Part shown: positions 24,040 to 32,904 of the stretch, in pieces | Numbering within the stretch: position 1 is the first letter of the stretch | How the letters are laid out: every line of letters begins with the position of its first letter | Assembly: GCA_003569165.1 (NCBI GenBank) | Contig: BGOI01000002.1 | Coordinates: forward strand, 62,001-126,000 | DNA length: 64,000 nt | Direction of reading: 5' to 3' | Origin: Opitutia bacterium | GTDB taxonomy: Bacteria > Verrucomicrobiota > Verrucomicrobiia > Opitutales > UBA953 | The notes under the pieces: model-generated | What the model was told of the DNA's origin: nothing | Seen by the model: only the letters and a program-made list of their open reading frames with translations | Databases searched by the model: none | Translations under genes and position numbers: made by a program

Positions 24040-26072
24040 CGGGGCAGCGCGGCGATCTTAATCAATTCGGAGATTTCCGCCACGACTTGCTCGAGGGAGA
24101 GATCGGTATTATCAATGCGATGGGCACCCTTGGGGCAGACTAGAGGCGCAGTCTTACGCGTCGAATCCAGTAGGTCGCGCTGGGCCACGGCGTCGGACTG
24201 GCCTTCGGCAGCGCGTCGCTGCGCGCGCACGGCTTCATTCGCTTCGAGGAAGATACGGACTTCAGCGTCAGGCAGTACGACGGAGCCGATGTCACGGCCT
24301 TCCATGACGACCCCAGTAAAGCCGTTTTCCTGGGCCAGCTTCACCTGGCTACGTTGATACTCGAGGAGGAAGGTGCGGATGACGGGCAGGGCGGCCATCT
24401 TCGAGACAGCCGCATTCACTTCAGGTGTTCGGAGCGATTCATCTGAAGGCAACTGCCCGCCCAGCGTCAGCGAGGAGCTTCGCGCCCAGCCACATTCTAC
24501 AATCTGTGACCCCATGCGGATTTTCTTCAGCGCCGCAGAGATGGAAGCCGTATCCTCCGCCGTGGCACCCATATCTAGTAAAGCACGGGTCAGGCTGCGA
24601 TAATGGGCGCCAGTGTCGACATGGAGTAGGCCCATCATCGCAGCCAGGACACGGCTGGTGCTAGATTTGCCCGAAGCGGCGCCGCCGTCGACGGTGACGC
24701 GCACGAAATTGGTCCGCAGGGCCTCGAGGGCGACGAAAAAATGCGGGAACGTTTTACTTGTGCAGGCGGGGTCTTGGACGGCGATCCAAGGGCGCCCGTC
24801 ACCGAAGAGATCTAGGCAGCCCAGCACACCGAAGCTCATCGCCATCCGATGATCTTCGTAAGTGTGGATTTCGACTGGTCCATTCGCCGCAGCTTTACGG
24901 AGCGCGCCTTTGTCGGGGAAAATCGTCAGCTCCGAAAGCGTATCATCTGCGCGCAGCTCCCGGGCCGTCGGTTTTACGCGGATGCCGAGTCGCTCTAATT
25001 CAGTCGCCATGGCGAGGACGCGGTCGGTTTCCTGTTTGCGGGTGTGGGCGATACCGCTGATGCGTACCGGACCTGTAGCGAGAGTGGCGAGGGTCGCCAG
25101 CGTCAGGAAAGTGTCTGAGAAGGCATTGAAATCGAAATCGCCGCCCTGAATATTCTTCCACGACTGAACGACCATATTGCCGTCGGCGGGACGTAAAATA
25201 GCACCACAAGCGGCGGCGACCTTGGCGAAAGCGGTATCCCCTTGTAGGCTGCCATGGGCATAACCCTCGATACGAACGCAGGCTCCGAAGCCGGTGACTG
25301 CGGGCAAGGCAATGAAGTAACTCGCCGCGGTGGCGTCGGGTTCGATGGCGTATACCGGGTGACAGGAGACGTAGCTGCCGGGTTCATCACAAGCCCAGCA
25401 GCCGTTTTCCTGGCGGCGGAGTGGACGACCAAATTGGCCGCACATGCGGGCGGTCATTTCGACGAACGGCTCCGACACCGTCGCGCCTTTCATGGTGACG
25501 GAGGCGCCTGGGCTTAGTGGCAGGACCATCAAGAGCGCCGAGAGTAATTGCGAGGAAGCAGAAGCGTCGACGGTGAGAGCCCCGAGCTTGCCCGACGTAT
25601 GCAAGGTGAACGGAAAATGTGTTGCGGGTGAACCATCAGGTTTCGAGGCGCGGCAGCCTGCACCCGCCAGGGCATCAAGCAGGCCGCTCATAGGGCGCGA
25701 GCGCATGGCCTCATCGCCATCGAGCTCGAAACAACCATCTGGAGAGAGGGCGAGGAATGCCGTGAGGAAGCGTGCCGCGGTCCCGGCGTTACCGACAAAA
25801 AGCTTGGCTCGGTTGTTCGGAATTTTCCCCGATAGGCCGGTGATACAAATCACATGGGCCGGCTCATCGGTAATGACGTCGAAGCCGAGGCTCTGCAACG
25901 CGGCAATAAGGATGCGAGTGTCGCGGCTGAAGAGTGCGCCGGTCAGCACCGTGCGCCCGTCAGCCAAGGCGGCGAGAATCAACGCGCGATTGGTGATGCT
26001 CTTCGACCCTGGGACTTGGGCGACGCCACGGGCAGGCGTCTGGAATGGGCGGATGACGAGAGTTGGACTCAT
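24036..26072 (-). CDS. aroA-cmk: Fused 3-phosphoshikimate 1-carboxyvinyltransferase and cytidylate kinase
   Basis: A 678-residue fusion. Residues 1-440 are EPSP synthase: GSKSITNRALILAALADG (shikimate-3-P site), LFVGNAGTAARFLTAFLA, the catalytic Asp in NAFSDTFLTLATLATLATG, and YEDHRMAMSFG. Residues ~455-670 are cytidylate kinase: VRVTVDGGAASGKSSTSRVL (P-loop), HVDTGAHYR, and VVMEGRDIGSVVLPDAEVRIFLEAN. It joins step six of the shikimate pathway with CMP/dCMP phosphorylation. The start overlaps tyrA (ATGA). In many genomes the two are adjacent separate genes; this single frame has no stop between the domains. Confidence 0.93.
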   Translation of the reverse strand: MSPTLVIRPFQTPARGVAQVPGSKSITNRALILAALADGRTVLTGALFSRDTRILIAALQSLGFDVITDEPAHVICITGLSGKIPNNRAKLFVGNAGTAARFLTAFLALSPDGCFELDGDEAMRSRPMSGLLDALAGAGCRASKPDGSPATHFPFTLHTSGKLGALTVDASASSQLLSALLMVLPLSPGASVTMKGATVSEPFVEMTARMCGQFGRPLRRQENGCWACDEPGSYVSCHPVYAIEPDATAASYFIALPAVTGFGACVRIEGYAHGSLQGDTAFAKVAAACGAILRPADGNMVVQSWKNIQGGDFDFNAFSDTFLTLATLATLATGPVRISGIAHTRKQETDRVLAMATELERLGIRVKPTARELRADDTLSELTIFPDKGALRKAAANGPVEIHTYEDHRMAMSFGVLGCLDLFGDGRPWIAVQDPACTSKTFPHFFVALEALRTNFVRVTVDGGAASGKSSTSRVLAAMMGLLHVDTGAHYRSLTRALLDMGATAEDTASISAALKKIRMGSQIVECGWARSSSLTLGGQLPSDESLRTPEVNAAVSKMAALPVIRTFLLEYQRSQVKLAQENGFTGVVMEGRDIGSVVLPDAEVRIFLEANEAVRAQRRAAEGQSDAVAQRDLLDSTRKTAPLVCPKGAHRIDNTDLSLEQVVAEISELIKIAALPR

Positions 26073-26923
26073 TCGGACCGGTCCAGGTTCTGTCGGGCGA
26101 TGCGGGCGTCGGCGAGGAGGCGGCGAAGGGCTGGGGCGTCGTTGGCTTCGATCGCGGCGCGAAGTTCCGCGGCGCGGCGTTCGAGGGCGAGCAGGCCGGC
26201 GGCCGTGTGGCGGGCGTTGGCGAGCATGATACCCACCCAGAGGTTCTCTTCGCCGGCGGCGACCCGGGTTGAGTCGCGCAGGCCGGCTCCCGCGGCGAAG
26301 CGACGGAAGCCAGGCTGATCCATGACGGCGAGCATGAGCGCCGAGGCCGCCGCGTGGGGGACATGGCTAATGGCGGCGACAATCTCGTCATGCATGGCGG
26401 CATCGGTCTCGTGCAGGACCGAGCCGAGTTCTTGCCAGAAGAGGCGGACGGCGGCCAAGGCCTTGGGGTCCTCGGCTCCGGTCGGGGTAAGAAAGCAGAC
26501 GCGCCCTTCGAAAAGATTGGCGGCGGCGTGGGCGGCACCGGCTTTTTCGCCGCCGGCCATCGGATGGGCGCCGACGAAAGGATTGGCGGCGGGGAGAAGT
26601 CGGGCGGCGAGCAGGATAGCACCTTTAACGCTGCCCGCATCCGTCACGATGGCGCCAGGGCTTAGGCCGGGGGCGATGGCCAGGAAGGTTTCTTCGGCCG
26701 TATCTACCGGGGTCGTCACGATGACGAGGTCAGCGCCCCGTACGCAGGCGGCCGCATCGTCGAAGACTTCGGCGACACCAAAGCCGCGGAGCGTAGCACG
26801 GGAGGTTTCCGACCGCGACCAGCAGGCGAGGGATCCAGCCAGGCTGCGGCGCGCCGCTGCGAGGAGGATTGAGCCGCCGATGAGGCCGGCGCCGACGACG
26901 GCGATGCGCTTGAATTGTGCCAT
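26069..26923 (-). CDS. tyrA: Prephenate dehydrogenase
   Basis: The ATG at 26923 (MAQFKRIAVVGAGLIGGSIL) gives 284 residues with the NAD(P)-binding GAGLIGGS at the N-terminus. Family features TPVDTAEETF, VTDAGSVKGA, HPMAGGEKAG and VAAISHVPHAAASALM (catalytic His) are present. It oxidatively decarboxylates prephenate to 4-hydroxyphenylpyruvate for tyrosine. The longer in-frame start (27091) lacks a match. It heads the aroA/cmk-plsC operon and is divergent from the FGE-like gene across an 89-base gap. Confidence 0.92.
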   Translation of the reverse strand: MAQFKRIAVVGAGLIGGSILLAAARRSLAGSLACWSRSETSRATLRGFGVAEVFDDAAACVRGADLVIVTTPVDTAEETFLAIAPGLSPGAIVTDAGSVKGAILLAARLLPAANPFVGAHPMAGGEKAGAAHAAANLFEGRVCFLTPTGAEDPKALAAVRLFWQELGSVLHETDAAMHDEIVAAISHVPHAAASALMLAVMDQPGFRRFAAGAGLRDSTRVAAGEENLWVGIMLANARHTAAGLLALERRAAELRAAIEANDAPALRRLLADARIARQNLDRSE

Positions 26924-27012
26924 TTCCAATATTGAAGGTATGACTTTGATGAACCAGAGTGACGAACTATTAAAGCAAACAAACCGCTGGCGACGAAGTT
27001 GGCGGCCCTGAC

Positions 27013-28770
27013 ATGACCCAAGGCCCCCCGAACCCCAAGAACGACTTTGTCGCCACTCCTGACCCGCGGGCCGGTCGCCGGAAGCTTTCACTAGGACAAA
27101 TCTGGCTCAAGATCCGGGTTCCTTTCCTCATCGGCGTCCTACTGGCACTCGGGGTTGCGAGTCTGCTGCTCTATACTTCCGAGCGTCGGAGTACGCGCCA
27201 AGCGGAGCTGATTGTCTCGCCGGAGGCGGCCGAGGCGCTCCGGCTGCGCTCGCTCCAGCTCGAAGCAGACTTCGAGAAGATCCGGCAGGAACGCTTCGAA
27301 TTGAAGGAGGCGGATATCGCCCTGCTGGAAGAGGCCTTACGACTACAGGAGGAATACATCTCCGCCCGCCAGTCCGTGGGCACCGATAATGTCCGGCAGC
27401 AGTCCCTGCGGCGTCGCCTGCATCTTATCCGTGGTGAAAAGCTGAGGCACGACTCCGACGAGGCCGAAGCGAAGGCACTTACGTTAGCTAAGACCGACGA
27501 AGCCGCCGCGATTCCGCTCCTCCGCCAGGCTATCGCGTGGGAGCAGGAGATTGAGACGAAGTGGGAATTCTCAGGACTGGCTGACTCCGGACGGCGGGCG
27601 CGGCTGGATACGCGCGTCCGTCGGCTTGAATCAGCCCCGCTTTGGCAGAAGGGGCGCGCTATCGAAGCGGAAGCCGAAAAGCTTTTCTCGGCGGGCAAGT
27701 TCGCCGAGGCGGCCGCCAAGTTTAACCAAGCCATCGATTGCGAGACGGACTTCCTCGCCCGCTACCGCGATGTGCGGAATACCGAGTTTGGCCGATCAGA
27801 TAAACTCGCGGAACGCCGCGAGACCGCCTTTTCCGGCGAAGCCTGGAACGTCATCCTTGCTCAATGCGCCTCGGCCGAAGCTTTAGAAAAGAAAGGCGAG
27901 TGGAACGCCGCGACCCAGGCTTGGCAGTCCGCTGTGGATGGGTTCGCCAAGCTGCTTACCGATTACCCGAAGAGCAGCTTCGCCGACCGGACGAAGGAGG
28001 CGGCAATCGCGACGCGGCTTAATTTCGCCCGCTTCCATAAGGAGATTGGCGCATTGCGCGCCCGCAGCGAGCAGCTCCGCTCCGCTTTACGTACCCGTCG
28101 CGCGGACGATGCGCTCCGGCTGGTGGACGAACTGATTACCGAGGCCCGCCGCATCGGCTCAGCCAATACTGGGGTCTTCCGGCCAGAGGATGAGGAGCGC
28201 AAGGAACTCGAATACCTCGCGATCAATGGCGCCGTCGTCCGGAGCACCTTAGGTAACATCGACCAGAATCTCCGCCCAGTGCCCGCTGCATCCGTGCGAA
28301 TCTATCGCACGGAAATTCCGCAGGGACTTTATGCCTCGGTCATGGGTGCCAACCCTAGCTCCACCCGTCGTGAAGCGAATCCCGTCGAGTCGGTGACTTA
28401 TGCCGAGGCGGAGACTTTCGCAGCCCGGCTTGGGTGGATCCTGGGAGCCAAGGTGCGCCTACCGACGTCGGCAGAATTCACGGCCGCCGCCGGCGACCTA
28501 AACCAACCGTCCCTTCAGTCGCAGGCTTGGACCGCTGAGAATACCGATGGTACGACCGTTCGTCCGGTCGGCGCCGCCGCAGCCAATGCCGCCGGGATTC
28601 ATGACCTGATCGGCAACGTCGAAGAATGGACCATCGCCGCAGCGGGTGAGACCCGCGCCCCGGTACTGGGGGGCAGCGTCCTGACCCCGTTGGGCAAGGC
28701 GTGGTCCACGCGGGAGGTCTTCAAGCGGGAGAAGAGTCGCACCCTCGGATTTCGTATCGTCATTGAATAA
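27013..28770 (+). CDS. Membrane-anchored protein with C-terminal formylglycine-generating-enzyme-like (SUMF1) domain
   Basis: A 585-residue protein. One membrane helix lies near 36-54 (FLIGVLLALGVASLLLY), followed by a long charged helical and TPR-like periplasmic region (about 60-420). The C-terminal ~150 residues read as an FGE-sulfatase domain: IPQGLYASVMGANPSS (Q-x(2)-Y..VMG.NPS), NPVESVTYAEAETFAARLG, VRLPTSAEFTAAA and VEEWT...RTLGFRIVIE. The Ca/Cu-binding cysteines of true sulfatase activators are not evident, so this may be a non-catalytic FGE-like fold, common in PEGA/kinase-linked proteins. Divergent from tyrA. Confidence 0.75.
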   Translation: MTQGPPNPKNDFVATPDPRAGRRKLSLGQIWLKIRVPFLIGVLLALGVASLLLYTSERRSTRQAELIVSPEAAEALRLRSLQLEADFEKIRQERFELKEADIALLEEALRLQEEYISARQSVGTDNVRQQSLRRRLHLIRGEKLRHDSDEAEAKALTLAKTDEAAAIPLLRQAIAWEQEIETKWEFSGLADSGRRARLDTRVRRLESAPLWQKGRAIEAEAEKLFSAGKFAEAAAKFNQAIDCETDFLARYRDVRNTEFGRSDKLAERRETAFSGEAWNVILAQCASAEALEKKGEWNAATQAWQSAVDGFAKLLTDYPKSSFADRTKEAAIATRLNFARFHKEIGALRARSEQLRSALRTRRADDALRLVDELITEARRIGSANTGVFRPEDEERKELEYLAINGAVVRSTLGNIDQNLRPVPAASVRIYRTEIPQGLYASVMGANPSSTRREANPVESVTYAEAETFAARLGWILGAKVRLPTSAEFTAAAGDLNQPSLQSQAWTAENTDGTTVRPVGAAAANAAGIHDLIGNVEEWTIAAAGETRAPVLGGSVLTPLGKAWSTREVFKREKSRTLGFRIVIE

Positions 28771-28801
28771 ACGCCCGGGGTCCTAATTATAAAGCGACCC
28801 C

Positions 28802-30703
28802 ATGGCTACCCCAGTCCATCGACTCCAACGTGCCGCGTTCCTTTTCGCGACCTATGGAGCCTTGGCCGCGTTGTCCCTCTGGTTCGCTTACGAGCTTCGC
28901 TTCGCCGGGCCTGAAGTGCTATCCGGCGTCGAGGGCACGGCCGCCGAGGCCTATCTTTATGTTCAACGCCCGCTGGTGCTGCTCTGGCTGATCCCCCTCA
29001 AGGTACTGTTGCTCTGGGCCTGGGGCCAGTTCCGCGGTGTCTTCTATTACTTCCGGCTGACCGACGCGTTGCGTATGGTCTTTGCACTGGCCGCTGCCAC
29101 GGCTATCGCCTTCACGCTGCCCTCAATCATCGGCAGCGGCGACCCAGCACAGGCGTTCAACGCCCCCCGCGGCGTCACGCTGGTGGACTTCAACCTGTCG
29201 CTGGTGTTGTTCGTCGGCTTCCGGGTCTCGATCCGCGCTTTGCGCGAACGCTTCTGGAGCAAGGAGCAGACGACCCAAGGCGCGGTCGAGCGTATCGCGA
29301 TTGTCGGTGCCGGTCAGTCCGGGGCGCAGCTCGCCTCGGAGCTCATGAGCCGCCGCGGCCACGGCATCGAGCCCGTCTGTTTCCTGGATGATGACGTCGC
29401 CAAGCATAACCTTCATATCCATGGCGTGCCGGTGATTGGCGCCCCTGAGCGGATGCCCGAGTTGGCTGAGAAATACGGCGTCACCGAGATCATCCTCGCC
29501 TTGCCCGCTTCGGCGGTACGCCGCATCCGCGAGGTGAGCACGCTCGCCGCGGCCAGCAACCTGCGCGTGCTCGTGGTGCCCTCCATGTCCGAAATGGCCG
29601 GTGGGCGCGTCCGCGCGAGCGACATTCGCCCGATCTCGGTTGAGGACATCCTCGGCCGCGAACCCGCCAAACTCGACGATGAAGCCATCGATGCGATGGT
29701 CAAAGGTCGCACCGTGCTCGTCACGGGAGCCGGCGGGAGCATCGGCGCCGAGCTTTGTCGCCAGGTCGCGGCGAGGTCGCCGGCCCGCCTCATCTTACTC
29801 GATCAATGCGAGGTGCTTCTCTATCAGGCCGAACAGGAGCTCATCTCCGCTGGCGCCGGTGCGCTCATCACGCCCATCGTCGGCGACGTCACGGATGTCG
29901 ATCGCATGCGCGACGTCTTCTTCCGCTTCAAGCCCGAGCTCGTCCTTCATGCTGCGGCGCACAAGCACGTGCCAATGATGGAGTCGCAACCCTCCGAAGC
30001 CCTCAAGAATAACGTTCTCGGCACGGAGGTCGTCGCCCGTCTTGCCGCGGAGTTCGGTGCGGCGAAGTTTGTGCTCATCTCCTCGGACAAAGCCGTCAAC
30101 CCGACCAACGTGATGGGCGCCAGCAAGCGCCTCGCCGAACGCGTGGTCCGGACGATGCAGGCCGAAGCGGGGGCCAAGACGGCCTTCCTAGCCGTGCGCT
30201 TCGGTAATGTCCTTGGATCTTCCGGATCGGTGATCCCCATCTTCCGACGCCAGATCGCTGCCGGCGGTCCCGTCACGGTAACGCACCCTGAGGTGAAGCG
30301 CTACTTCATGACCATCCCTGAGGCGGTCGGGCTCGTACTGCAGAGCGCGACGCTTGGGGCTGGCGGAGATATTCTCGTCCTCGAGATGGGTGAGCCCTTG
30401 AAGATTGTCGACGTGGCCCGCCAGCTCATCGAGCTCAGCGGCCTGCGCCCTGATATCGATATCGAGATTCGAATCATCGGCCTGCGCCCGGGTGAGAAGC
30501 TGGTCGAGGAACTTCAATACGAAGGGGAGCAGTATCGCCCGACCGAGCACCCGCGCGTCTTCCGCTTCATGGCGGACCTCGTCCCGCAGGATTCGGTGGA
30601 ATCCTTGGTGAGCCGCGTCCGCGCCCTGCTTCCGTTGGAACGCCAGGCCTGCAAGCAGGGCATGCGGGACTTAGTCCCGGAATACGTGCCCTTTGCGGAG
30701 TAG
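28802..30703 (+). CDS. CapD/WbpM-type membrane-bound UDP-sugar 4,6-dehydratase
   Basis: A 633-residue enzyme with four N-terminal membrane helices (about 1-125). A first Rossmann region follows (IAIVGAGQSGAQLASEL, about 163), then a short-chain dehydrogenase domain (VLVTGAGGSIGAELCRQVA, about 302). In the second domain, HAAAHKHVPMME, the SSDKAVNPTNVMGASKR region and AVRFGNVLGSSGSVIPIF are hallmarks of FlaA1/WbpM/CapD. It makes 4-keto-6-deoxy sugars (UDP-GlcNAc C6 dehydration) for surface polysaccharide. It has its own ATG, 31 bases after the preceding stop. Confidence 0.9.
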   Translation: MATPVHRLQRAAFLFATYGALAALSLWFAYELRFAGPEVLSGVEGTAAEAYLYVQRPLVLLWLIPLKVLLLWAWGQFRGVFYYFRLTDALRMVFALAAATAIAFTLPSIIGSGDPAQAFNAPRGVTLVDFNLSLVLFVGFRVSIRALRERFWSKEQTTQGAVERIAIVGAGQSGAQLASELMSRRGHGIEPVCFLDDDVAKHNLHIHGVPVIGAPERMPELAEKYGVTEIILALPASAVRRIREVSTLAAASNLRVLVVPSMSEMAGGRVRASDIRPISVEDILGREPAKLDDEAIDAMVKGRTVLVTGAGGSIGAELCRQVAARSPARLILLDQCEVLLYQAEQELISAGAGALITPIVGDVTDVDRMRDVFFRFKPELVLHAAAHKHVPMMESQPSEALKNNVLGTEVVARLAAEFGAAKFVLISSDKAVNPTNVMGASKRLAERVVRTMQAEAGAKTAFLAVRFGNVLGSSGSVIPIFRRQIAAGGPVTVTHPEVKRYFMTIPEAVGLVLQSATLGAGGDILVLEMGEPLKIVDVARQLIELSGLRPDIDIEIRIIGLRPGEKLVEELQYEGEQYRPTEHPRVFRFMADLVPQDSVESLVSRVRALLPLERQACKQGMRDLVPEYVPFAE

Positions 30704-30754
30704 TTTTTACGCTTCGGGCTTCACAGGCGGGCATGCCTGCGACACGCTTCGGGC

Positions 30755-31276
30755 ATGGCTCGCGCGCTTTCCTCCGCACCTCTGGTCGGTATCATCATGG
30801 GTTCTCAGTCCGACTGGGAGACGATGGTCAACGCCGCCGACACGCTCAAGAAGCTCGGCGTCCCCTTCGAGGCCGAGGTCGTCAGCGCCCACCGCACGCC
30901 GCTTAAGCTCAAGGACTACGCCTTGGCCGCCCGCCGTCGCGGGCTAAAGGTCATTATCGCCGGCGCCGGCGGTGCGGCGCACCTCCCTGGCATGGTCGCT
31001 GCCATGACCTCTCTTCCCGTCATGGGAGTTCCCGTGCAGTCCAAGTCGCTCGACGGTATCGACTCACTTCTCTCCATCGTCCAGATGCCGGCCGGTATCC
31101 CCGTCCATACTTTCGCCATCGGCCGAGCTGGTGCTATCAACGCCGCCCTCGGCGCCGCCGCGGTGCTCGCCTTGTCCGACGCTAAGCTAGCTAAGAAGCT
31201 TGATACCTATCGCGCCGAACAGACCAAGGCCGTGCTCGATAACCCGATCCCCGGTCGCAAGGGCAAGAAGCGCTAA
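30755..31276 (+). CDS. purE: N5-carboxyaminoimidazole ribonucleotide mutase
   Basis: A 173-residue PurE. N-terminal [13 protein letters not shown] and SAHRTP motifs define the active site, and [17 protein letters not shown] and [30 protein letters not shown] are near-identical to the family. It interconverts N5-CAIR and CAIR in purine synthesis. purK follows after a three-base gap, so the two form the usual purEK pair. The class I (N5-CAIR mutase) assignment fits the presence of purK. Confidence 0.97.
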   Translation: MARALSSAPLVGIIMGSQSDWETMVNAADTLKKLGVPFEAEVVSAHRTPLKLKDYALAARRRGLKVIIAGAGGAAHLPGMVAAMTSLPVMGVPVQSKSLDGIDSLLSIVQMPAGIPVHTFAIGRAGAINAALGAAAVLALSDAKLAKKLDTYRAEQTKAVLDNPIPGRKGKKR

Positions 31277-31279
31277 GCC

Positions 31280-32413
31280 ATGGAGCGACCCCTGCAGCCC
31301 GGCGGCACCATCGGTATCCTCGGCGGCGGCCAGCTCGGCCGCATGTCGGCCATCGCTGCGCGCCGGCTCGGGTATAAGGTGCGCACGTTCGACCCTTCCG
31401 CCGGTGCCTGCGCCGCGGGTATCGCTGACGAGCATGTCACTGCTGATTGGAGCGACACCGCCGCGCTGACGCGCTTCGCCGCAGGCTGCGGCCGTATCAC
31501 GCTCGAGTTCGAGAACATCCCGCCTACGACCGTGGAGTTCGTCGCGAAGTCCGTCCCGTGCCATCCATCCGCTAAAGTCTTGGCGACCTGTCAGAATCGT
31601 CGTCGCGAAAAGGAGTTCCTCCGCGCTTCCGGCATCCCTTGCGCGAACTTCGCCGTCGTGTCTTCGCTCGCCGAGCTTCAGGCCGCAGTGAAGACGGTTG
31701 GGTTTCCGTGCGTGTTGAAGACGGCGGATTTCGGCTATGATGGCAAAGGCCAGGTGAAGCTGCCGAACGCCGAGGCGGATCTCGCCGCCGCTTGGGACAA
31801 AATCGGTGGCGCGGTCGGCGTCCTCGAAGCCTGGGTGCCGTTCCAGATGGAGATCTCGGTGCTCGTCGCCCGCACGGTCGACGGACGCACTGCGGTCTAC
31901 GATCCGGCTGAAAACATCCACCGTAATCACATCCTACATCTTTCCATCTCCCCGGCTCGCATCTCCGAAGCGACGGCCGCCGAAGCCCGCGCTTTGGCCC
32001 TCAGCATCGCCGACAAGATCCAGCTCGTCGGCCTCCTCGCCGTCGAGATGTTCGTGAAGGACGGCCGCATCGTCGTCAACGAGCTCGCCCCGCGTCCGCA
32101 CAACAGCGGCCACCAAACCTTTGACGCCAACGAGACCAGCCAGTTCGAACAGCACATCCGCGCCGTGTGCGGCCTGCCGCTCGGCGGAACGAAGCCGCTG
32201 GCTCCTTCCGCCATGGTGAACCTGCTCGGCGACGTCTGGCGCAACGGCCAAGAGCCCGACTGGACTAAAGTCCTCGCGGATCCTTCCGCCAAGCTGCACC
32301 TCTACGATAAGGGCAAGGCCGCTCCGGGTCGCAAGATGGGCCACATCACCGTTACCGCGCCGACGCTCGAAGAAGCGATCCGCCGCGCCGAGGCGTTACA
32401 CGCCGCACTCTGA
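31280..32413 (+). CDS. purK: N5-carboxyaminoimidazole ribonucleotide synthase
   Basis: A 377-residue ATP-grasp enzyme. The N-terminal GGTIGILGGGQLGRM is the family signature. KTADFGYDGKGQ binds ATP, VLVART and YDPAENIHRNHIL follow, and VNELAPRPHNSGH contains metal-binding residues. It carboxylates AIR using bicarbonate and ATP, feeding PurE. It ends at 32413, directly against the convergent small membrane-protein gene at 32414. Confidence 0.97.
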   Translation: MERPLQPGGTIGILGGGQLGRMSAIAARRLGYKVRTFDPSAGACAAGIADEHVTADWSDTAALTRFAAGCGRITLEFENIPPTTVEFVAKSVPCHPSAKVLATCQNRRREKEFLRASGIPCANFAVVSSLAELQAAVKTVGFPCVLKTADFGYDGKGQVKLPNAEADLAAAWDKIGGAVGVLEAWVPFQMEISVLVARTVDGRTAVYDPAENIHRNHILHLSISPARISEATAAEARALALSIADKIQLVGLLAVEMFVKDGRIVVNELAPRPHNSGHQTFDANETSQFEQHIRAVCGLPLGGTKPLAPSAMVNLLGDVWRNGQEPDWTKVLADPSAKLHLYDKGKAAPGRKMGHITVTAPTLEEAIRRAEALHAAL

Positions 32414-32866
32414 TTAGTCGAGCAGCTCGGGCTTGCGGCTGAACAGTTCGACCGGAATCTGACCGAGGCTGAGGAAGAGCAAGACGGCCTGGAAGACCGG
32501 GATCTTCGCCTTTAGGCCGGCGTTCTGGGCGATGTAGTTCTTGGCCATCACTTCGCAGATCATCGCCATCGCGAAGACGACGGAGGCGACGCAGAGCAGG
32601 CTGAAGAGCCAGCGCCACGCCGTTGGGTTCGCGATGCGGCGCCAGGGGAGGAATAGCAGGCCAGCGTAGGCGATGAAAAACCAGGACTCCACGCGGAGAG
32701 CGACGGGGAAGGTGACGATGGCGGGATCCCAGCGGGGCGGGATATGGAGAGGGCCGAGGCTGACTCCGCCGATGAGACCATTGACTCCGAGTCCTACGCA
32801 CAGGAGGCCGAACAGGATTACGATAATACGGCCGTAGCGGATACGTTGGGCGGTGACGTCGTTCAT
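32414..32866 (-). CDS. Four-helix membrane protein of unknown function
   Basis: A 150-residue integral membrane protein with about four hydrophobic segments: residues 13-36, 50-75, 85-105 and 120-140. A WDPAIVTFPVALRVESWFF segment lies in its first loop. No catalytic motif or family recognised. It lies between prmA (same strand, upstream) and convergent purK; its start is 38 bases downstream of the prmA stop, which suggests the two may be co-transcribed. Confidence 0.6.
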   Translation of the reverse strand: MNDVTAQRIRYGRIIVILFGLLCVGLGVNGLIGGVSLGPLHIPPRWDPAIVTFPVALRVESWFFIAYAGLLFLPWRRIANPTAWRWLFSLLCVASVVFAMAMICEVMAKNYIAQNAGLKAKIPVFQAVLLFLSLGQIPVELFSRKPELLD

Positions 32867-32904
32867 GAGGCGAGTGAAGGCGGAAGGGCTGCCGAAGCAA
32901 ATAC

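Noticed and set aside
26940-27011. A 23-codon ORF (MTLMNQSDELLKQTNRWRRSWRP) that ends just before the FGE-like gene
   Set aside because: Trp/Arg-rich and close to the start of the next gene, so a leader peptide was considered. But there is no attenuator-like hairpin or ribosome site that I can see, and the downstream gene is not in a tryptophan or tyrosine pathway.
30709-30755. Repeated ACGCTTCGGGC between the CapD-like gene and purE
   Set aside because: Two copies about 35 bases apart, but no palindrome strong enough for a terminator and no known motif match; too short to claim.
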